From NCBI GenBank assembly GCA_040755395.1, contig JBFMAX010000002.1, forward strand, positions 248,001 to 312,000: a stretch of 64,000 bases of DNA. The letters are read 5' to 3'. The notes beneath the pieces are model-generated. The model saw only the letters and a list, made by a program, of their open reading frames with translations. It had not been told where the DNA came from and made no database searches. Position 1 is the first letter of the stretch, and the number at the start of each line of letters is the position of its first letter. The stretch comes from Nitrospirota bacterium. Its GTDB lineage: Bacteria; Nitrospirota; Nitrospiria; Nitrospirales; Nitrospiraceae. The position numbers and the translations under genes are program-made. Positions 59,709 to 64,000 of this stretch are shown one piece after another.

Positions 59709-61184
59709 CTATCGCGTGGGCTGAGATCCCGCATTGTACGCAGGCTGCCGACCGGACAAGGCGGTGATTTGTCGTAGACTCTCTGCCAGGCATTCGGCCA
59801 CGGCAGCATTGCCTCGCGGTGAATAATGTCCGCCCGGCTGGAACCGCTCCGCTTCAGGCACCTGCAACAGGCAGGAGGTCGGATCGATGTAAGGGATGCC
59901 GGTCCGTTGGAGAAACGTTTTGCCGGTCAAATTGGGCCGTTGAGGGTGAAAGTCTCCCGCAGTAGGGAAATAGGCAATGACGGGAATAGTTCCCGACTCG
60001 GTTGTCTGTTCGATGAAAGAACGCAAGACTCGTTCGTTGAGCGAGAATACCGCTTCTTCAGATGCATTTGCATTTAAAGGTGTCCATCGAGGAAATCTGG
60101 TCAGCAGGAACCGCGCGAAATAAGAGGAGTGGTACCACTCGTGCTGCCACTCCAAAGGTGTGTATCCCATATCGTGCCTGAGGTACGGCAGTTCGGTGAT
60201 CGCCGACTTGGAGAAGATCGTGGCGGGGGGAATGGTGGGTACGTTGAGCAGCCGAAGCCCTTCTGCGGTCGCAAGGAAACGCGGCTTCGAAAACGGATTC
60301 TCCCACTCGGGGAAATTCAGGAACGTATACACAGTCGTCGATCGAAACAGGTTGTTGGAGATGAAACCCAACACGGCGACGGTGGGACGCCACGGCCGTA
60401 CATCCCGTAGATAACGAAGATACGCTTGATCGACGCCGTATCCAGCCACACCGAAGTTTGCGACGGCGAACCGCCCTCCTAAGAGCTTCTCAAGCCGCGC
60501 TGCCCACGTGTCCTCGTACGCCACCTCTTCGCCGAATGTAAATGAATCTCCTAGCGCGGCGATCCATGGTGCGGCCTGAGGCAGAGGAAAGCTCTCACCG
60601 GTGCGGGGAGCGCGCAAGCCCTGAGGGTTGGAAAAATAGAGTCCGTTCGCGCTCCTGCGGTTGGGTCCGATGGACCAACCGAGATCTCGATCGTACACCA
60701 CGTAGCCGACGTCTGAAGTAATCCCTTCCTGATTGTCCCCAGAGGCTTTTTTCCATACTGCGAGGTAGTGGCTCCGCATCCGGTCCCAGTTCTTTGGAAA
60801 CAAAAGCATGCCGTTGATGGCGTCGCCTTCCGGAGTCCGTTTAGCGAGAACCCGAACCGCGAGCTCACTGCATACCAGAACAAATATAACGGTCACTAGG
60901 TTCATCGCCACAGTGAGCTGAAATGCTCTCAAAGCATTTCTGTTACTGAGAAAGTAGGCGCAGCCTATCCATCCGGCCGAGATAGCGAGAACGGCAAGGC
61001 TGATGATGAAGAACATTCCTGCGTTGGTCTGAATAAACGAAGAGAAACCTTGCTCTCCCTTCTTGTAAAGGGCTAACAGGGCGAGGCCGCATGAGCCTTC
61101 CAGAGCAAACAAAGCGACAATGACGGACCAGTTCAGGGAAGGTTGGGCGAAGCTTCTGCCGGGGGTATCCGATAGATAGGTCAT
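59709..61184 (-). CDS. Membrane-anchored SGNH hydrolase-like protein (second of three)
   Basis: This 491-aa protein has about three transmembrane helices in the first 115 residues, then a periplasmic SGNH domain. Block I is WIAALGDSFTFGEEV with Ser214, and the late block GGHYSPRGNAAVAECL carries the catalytic His. A single gene thus encodes both a membrane anchor and an acyl-modifying domain. Its helix layout resembles the SGNH protein at 29422. O-acetyl transfer to or from the polymer is the likely role. Confidence 0.8.
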   Translation of the reverse strand: MTYLSDTPGRSFAQPSLNWSVIVALFALEGSCGLALLALYKKGEQGFSSFIQTNAGMFFIISLAVLAISAGWIGCAYFLSNRNALRAFQLTVAMNLVTVIFVLVCSELAVRVLAKRTPEGDAINGMLLFPKNWDRMRSHYLAVWKKASGDNQEGITSDVGYVVYDRDLGWSIGPNRRSANGLYFSNPQGLRAPRTGESFPLPQAAPWIAALGDSFTFGEEVAYEDTWAARLEKLLGGRFAVANFGVAGYGVDQAYLRYLRDVRPWRPTVAVLGFISNNLFRSTTVYTFLNFPEWENPFSKPRFLATAEGLRLLNVPTIPPATIFSKSAITELPYLRHDMGYTPLEWQHEWYHSSYFARFLLTRFPRWTPLNANASEEAVFSLNERVLRSFIEQTTESGTIPVIAYFPTAGDFHPQRPNLTGKTFLQRTGIPYIDPTSCLLQVPEAERFQPGGHYSPRGNAAVAECLAESLRQITALSGRQPAYNAGSQPTR

Positions 61185-61190
61185 GTTGGG

Positions 61191-62297
61191 TTATGCCGAC
61201 GGGCTGGACGTTGAATGCGAGACAGAAACGAGTCTATGGTCATTGTGTGTCGGTCGAACACTTCCGTCGCCGTTCCGGTATTGACGATACATATCCCAAA
61301 GAGCTGCAGCGACCCGTCGATGGCCTTCCTCGGTCCAGTGATCGTCGCGATCCTTGTAATGGCGAAGGTCAAGATGTGGTGTTAAAGACTCGTACCGGAT
61401 TCCGAGTCTGGCGCAAATGTCGCTCAGCTTGCGGTCCGGTAAGCTGCGGTCAACAGGCAAATGGAACGATCTTGCTGCGCACATGGCGCGCATGTGGGAC
61501 TCGCTGATCGTCACAACGGCCGGCACAGACATCACGACAAGTTCCGCTCCTGCCTCTCTGCAGACGCGGCTGCCTCGGGCCAGGAGAAACTCACAGGCTG
61601 CGTAGGCACGCTTGGCGAATGATGTCTCGCTGTGGAGAGCCGCAAGCACGGCGTGAACACGGCGCAATTTCACGTTGTCGCTGCATGTCCACTTGGCCGG
61701 TGAGAGATGACGGGTGACGATTTCCCATCGGTTCTCCCCCTTCACCTGGCGCACAAACGGCGTTCGATATCCGTCCATTTCCGGAGTGAGATTGTCGGAG
61801 AAGTCGTTGCCGATATAGACAAACCACACGACAAACTTTCCTTTGAGCTGAGGCGCCAGTTGTTCCAACAGGAGAAGCTCCTGGACGAGATTGTATCCGG
61901 GAGCGCCGATCGCTTTGATCCGCATGCCGGGATTCAGATTGAAGAACGCCTTGCGATGATCGACGCCGTATCCCCATGCGTGAGAATCCCCGACGACGAC
62001 CACGTCGCTTTCGGAGATCGTCGCTCTGCCCGCCCATCCGAATCTATCCGTCACGACATGAAATACATCGTCACGGTCTTCGAGGACATGGCAATCGAGA
62101 TCGCCCTTGGCTTTCCATCCGAGCATCGGATTGAATTCGTAAATGTCCTGCCAACGTTTCACAGAAGGTTCCATCTTCCGGGCGGTCCATCTCATCAGCC
62201 CGATGGCCAGCCAGAAAGGAGCCCCGATCACCAACAGAGGCGAAATCACGACGAGAGCGATCCCTGATGCGAGCAGCGCTAGCCCGTATCGACTCAT
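61191..62297 (-). CDS. SGNH hydrolase-like protein (third of three)
   Basis: This 368-aa protein starts at ATG 62297 (MSRYGLALLASGIALVV); the longer frame is unsupported. There are one or two N-terminal helices, then block I VVVGDSHAWGYGV with Ser105, KFVVWFVYIGNDFSDN (block III Gly/Asn) and RDDHWTEEGHRRVAAAL with the catalytic Asp-x-x-His. Here GDSH replaces GDSF. It is followed six bases later by the second SGNH gene, so the two act in tandem, perhaps on the same product as carbamoyltransferase 3. Confidence 0.82.
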   Translation of the reverse strand: MSRYGLALLASGIALVVISPLLVIGAPFWLAIGLMRWTARKMEPSVKRWQDIYEFNPMLGWKAKGDLDCHVLEDRDDVFHVVTDRFGWAGRATISESDVVVVGDSHAWGYGVDHRKAFFNLNPGMRIKAIGAPGYNLVQELLLLEQLAPQLKGKFVVWFVYIGNDFSDNLTPEMDGYRTPFVRQVKGENRWEIVTRHLSPAKWTCSDNVKLRRVHAVLAALHSETSFAKRAYAACEFLLARGSRVCREAGAELVVMSVPAVVTISESHMRAMCAARSFHLPVDRSLPDRKLSDICARLGIRYESLTPHLDLRHYKDRDDHWTEEGHRRVAAALWDMYRQYRNGDGSVRPTHNDHRLVSVSHSTSSPSA

Positions 62298-62329
62298 AGC
62301 TCTTGAGCTCTCCGCCAAAGCCTTAAAGC

Positions 62330-62890
62330 CTAAAAGAGGGTGTAGATGCCGGCAGGAAAGACGCGTTCCTGTTCCGGCTCGAGCAGAGCCAGAAGAAGCA
62401 GGAAAGGAAGCAACGAAATCGCCCACCCGTTCCCGGATGATCGTGCCCAGGCCGCATAGACCGAGACCCACGAGCGCGGCCTGGCCGGTCCGATCTCGCC
62501 CTCGTACTCGTGCGGATAATTCGCGTCAGGCAGTGTGTTGCGCGGCAGCCAGATCGACGCCATCTCAGTCGGCCGATCAAAAAGAAGGGACGATTTCCGA
62601 CGTCCGACGATCACGAAGATCACGAAAAAGCAGACGGCCTTCACGGCGAGTCGGACAACGCGAAAATAGAGATCCGAGATTCGGAACCACAGTCGGTACG
62701 GACCGAGCGTAACGGCAGGAAAGAGAAAGCCGATGTAGCTCAACAGTCCTCCGGCAAGCACGCCCGCGGCTATCCATATGGACCCCAGTCGAGCCGCAAG
62801 GAGTCCTCCGACAAGAAACCCGCTCATCGAACATGCGACGATCCAGAAGCTTTGCAGCCAGGCTCGTCGCGGATGCGAAGGGACAAGCAT
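62330..62890 (-). CDS. Fused SxtJ-DUF5989-like membrane protein
   Basis: This 186-aa protein starts at ATG 62890 with GAGG five bases upstream. Residues 10-110 form an SxtJ-like membrane part (LFPAVTLGPYRLWFRISD and VCFFVIFVIVGRRKSSLLF align by eye with the SxtJ protein at 38745). A hydrophilic stretch with ANYPHEYEGEIG follows. The C-terminal helix and ending (SLLPFLLLLALL...FPAGIYTLF) match the DUF5989 protein at 38578, which ends in IYTLF. The two separate genes of the other module therefore look joined in one frame here. It follows carbamoyltransferase 3 by seven bases. Confidence 0.8.
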   Translation of the reverse strand: MLVPSHPRRAWLQSFWIVACSMSGFLVGGLLAARLGSIWIAAGVLAGGLLSYIGFLFPAVTLGPYRLWFRISDLYFRVVRLAVKAVCFFVIFVIVGRRKSSLLFDRPTEMASIWLPRNTLPDANYPHEYEGEIGPARPRSWVSVYAAWARSSGNGWAISLLPFLLLLALLEPEQERVFPAGIYTLF

Positions 62891-62897
62891 ATGGACC

Positions 62898-64000
62898 TCA
62901 ATCCAGCGCGTATTGAGCCTTATAGGCCTCGACATCGTTGAGCGAGTCTTCCGGTTGCCGCGTCTTCATCAGAATGAAGTTTTCGAGGATCAGGCAATCC
63001 ATGTCGGTCGTCATGAAGCACCGAAACGCGTCTTCCGGCGTGCACACGATCGGTTCCCCTCGGATGTTGAAGCTGGTGTTGATGACGACCGGACAACCGG
63101 TCCGATCGTAAAAGCGCCGCATGAGACGATAAAATCGCCCATGCCGCTCGGCATCGACGGTCTGAATTCTGGCGGAATAATCGACGTGAGTAATGGCCGG
63201 CAACGTGGATCTGGGAACGGCGACCCGAATCCGCAGATCCGGATCCTGCATGCGGCGGCGCTCCTCTTCGGTCAGGTGCCTGCGCCATTGCTCTTTCACT
63301 GGGGCGACCAGAAGCATGTAAGGGCTTTCCTGCCCCTCTTCCAGTTCGAAGATTTCGTGCGCGAACTCTTTCAGGACACAGGGCGCAAAGGGTCGAAAGG
63401 ATTCGCGGAACTTGATCTTGACGTTCATGACCTGTTGCATGCGCGGCGACCGTGGGTCGCCGATGATGCTGCGGCTGCCCAATGCCCGAGGGCCGTATTC
63501 CATTCGTCCGTGGAACCACCCTATGACTTTTTCCTGAGCGATCAGCTCGGCTACCGTCGTCAAAAGCTGCTCCTCATCGGGCACGTAGTCGTAGACGGCT
63601 CCTACCGAGTCCAGATAGAGACCGATTTCTTCGTTCGTGAACGAAGGGCCAAGCAGAGAGCCCTTTTGGCTGTCGCTCCGACCGACCGAGCGGGGACGGC
63701 CGAGCAGATGATGCCACACCAACAGCGCCGCTCCCAGCGCGCCGCCGGCGTCACCGGCGGCCGGTTGAATCCAGAGATAACGAAAGGGTCCTTCCCGCAA
63801 GACCCGTCCGTTTGCTACGCAATTCAATGCCACGCCTCCGGCCATCGCGAGATTGCGCGAGCCCGTCAATCGATAGGCATGCCTGGCGGCGTGCAGGACG
63901 ATTTCCTCGCAGACAACCTGGATCGACGCGGCGATATCCATTTCCTTCTGAGTGATTTCGCTTTCCGGTTTGCGCGGAGGCCCGTCGAACAGCTCATGAA
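62898..64000 (-). CDS. NodU/CmcH-family carbamoyltransferase 3, 5' end cut off
   Basis: The frame is open from base 64000, so the first half of the gene lies outside. Visible are about 367 C-terminal residues: ELFDGPPRKPESEITQKEMD, AMAGGVALNCVANGRVLREG, GWFHGRMEYGPRALGSRSII and INTSFNIRGEPIVCTPEDA. It is closer to carbamoyltransferase 2 than to 1. The conserved C-terminal carbamoyl-transfer domain is complete. It heads the module with the fused SxtJ-DUF5989 and two SGNH genes. Confidence 0.94.
   Translation of the reverse strand, partial: HELFDGPPRKPESEITQKEMDIAASIQVVCEEIVLHAARHAYRLTGSRNLAMAGGVALNCVANGRVLREGPFRYLWIQPAAGDAGGALGAALLVWHHLLGRPRSVGRSDSQKGSLLGPSFTNEEIGLYLDSVGAVYDYVPDEEQLLTTVAELIAQEKVIGWFHGRMEYGPRALGSRSIIGDPRSPRMQQVMNVKIKFRESFRPFAPCVLKEFAHEIFELEEGQESPYMLLVAPVKEQWRRHLTEEERRRMQDPDLRIRVAVPRSTLPAITHVDYSARIQTVDAERHGRFYRLMRRFYDRTGCPVVINTSFNIRGEPIVCTPEDAFRCFMTTDMDCLILENFILMKTRQPEDSLNDVEAYKAQYALD

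Overview
The window is a high-GC chromosomal segment, probably from a Nitrospirota (Nitrospira-like) bacterium. This is inferred from the combination of a PyrR-attenuated pyrimidine operon, a PilMNO/Gsp hybrid secretion operon whose secretin carries TPR and cohesin domains, and a very large exopolysaccharide (EPS) locus rich in carbamoyltransferases. No rRNA, tRNA, IS element or CRISPR array was seen. All genes but two lie on the minus strand, so the text below follows transcription from high to low coordinates within each block.

Region A (1-9180): pyrimidine operon, pyrR-pyrB-pyrC-(DUF4149 membrane protein)-carA-sppA-(M48 lipoprotein peptidase)-carB, with carB cut by the window start. A sigma70-like promoter and a leader containing a PyrR-binding loop and an intrinsic terminator precede pyrR. 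Envelope-proteolysis genes are interleaved with UMP biosynthesis genes. Region B (9181-12387): proA, translationally coupled to an unrecognised 599-aa protein.

Region C (12407-23192): an 11-gene type II secretion/type IV pilus-like operon. It encodes a TPR-secretin-cohesin lipoprotein, two GspG-like pseudopilins, a LysM coiled-coil lipoprotein, GspF, GspE, PilM-, PilN-, PilO- and GspC/PilP-like proteins and an unusual pseudopilin without Glu5. No prepilin peptidase or PilT is present in the window.

Region D (23312-29246): a nucleotide-sugar dehydrogenase gene, then about 1.1 kb of non-coding DNA. This holds a MITE-like inverted repeat and a clear cyclic-di-GMP-I (GEMM) riboswitch with a terminator. 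The riboswitch points to the only two plus-strand genes: a secreted protein with four BACON-like repeats and a FN3 domain, and a secreted lectin-like protein.

Region E (29422-64000, continuing past the window): at least 28 consecutive minus-strand genes for EPS assembly and decoration. They include a Wzy/O-antigen-ligase-like protein, seven glycosyltransferases, two asparagine-synthase-like amidotransferases, WecB, a UDP-glucuronate decarboxylase, a polysaccharide deacetylase, a FemAB-like protein, formyl-, acetyl- and methyltransferases and three SGNH proteins. Three NodU-type carbamoyltransferases are present, two of them followed by SxtJ/DUF5989 membrane partners, in one case fused into one protein. 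The likely overall logic is a c-di-GMP-responsive matrix: sugar nucleotides are made, assembled and decorated by region E, while the riboswitch-controlled adhesin-like proteins and perhaps the region C secretion system put matrix proteins outside the cell. That link is inference from proximity. Base composition drops in parts of region E, suggesting a mosaic history.
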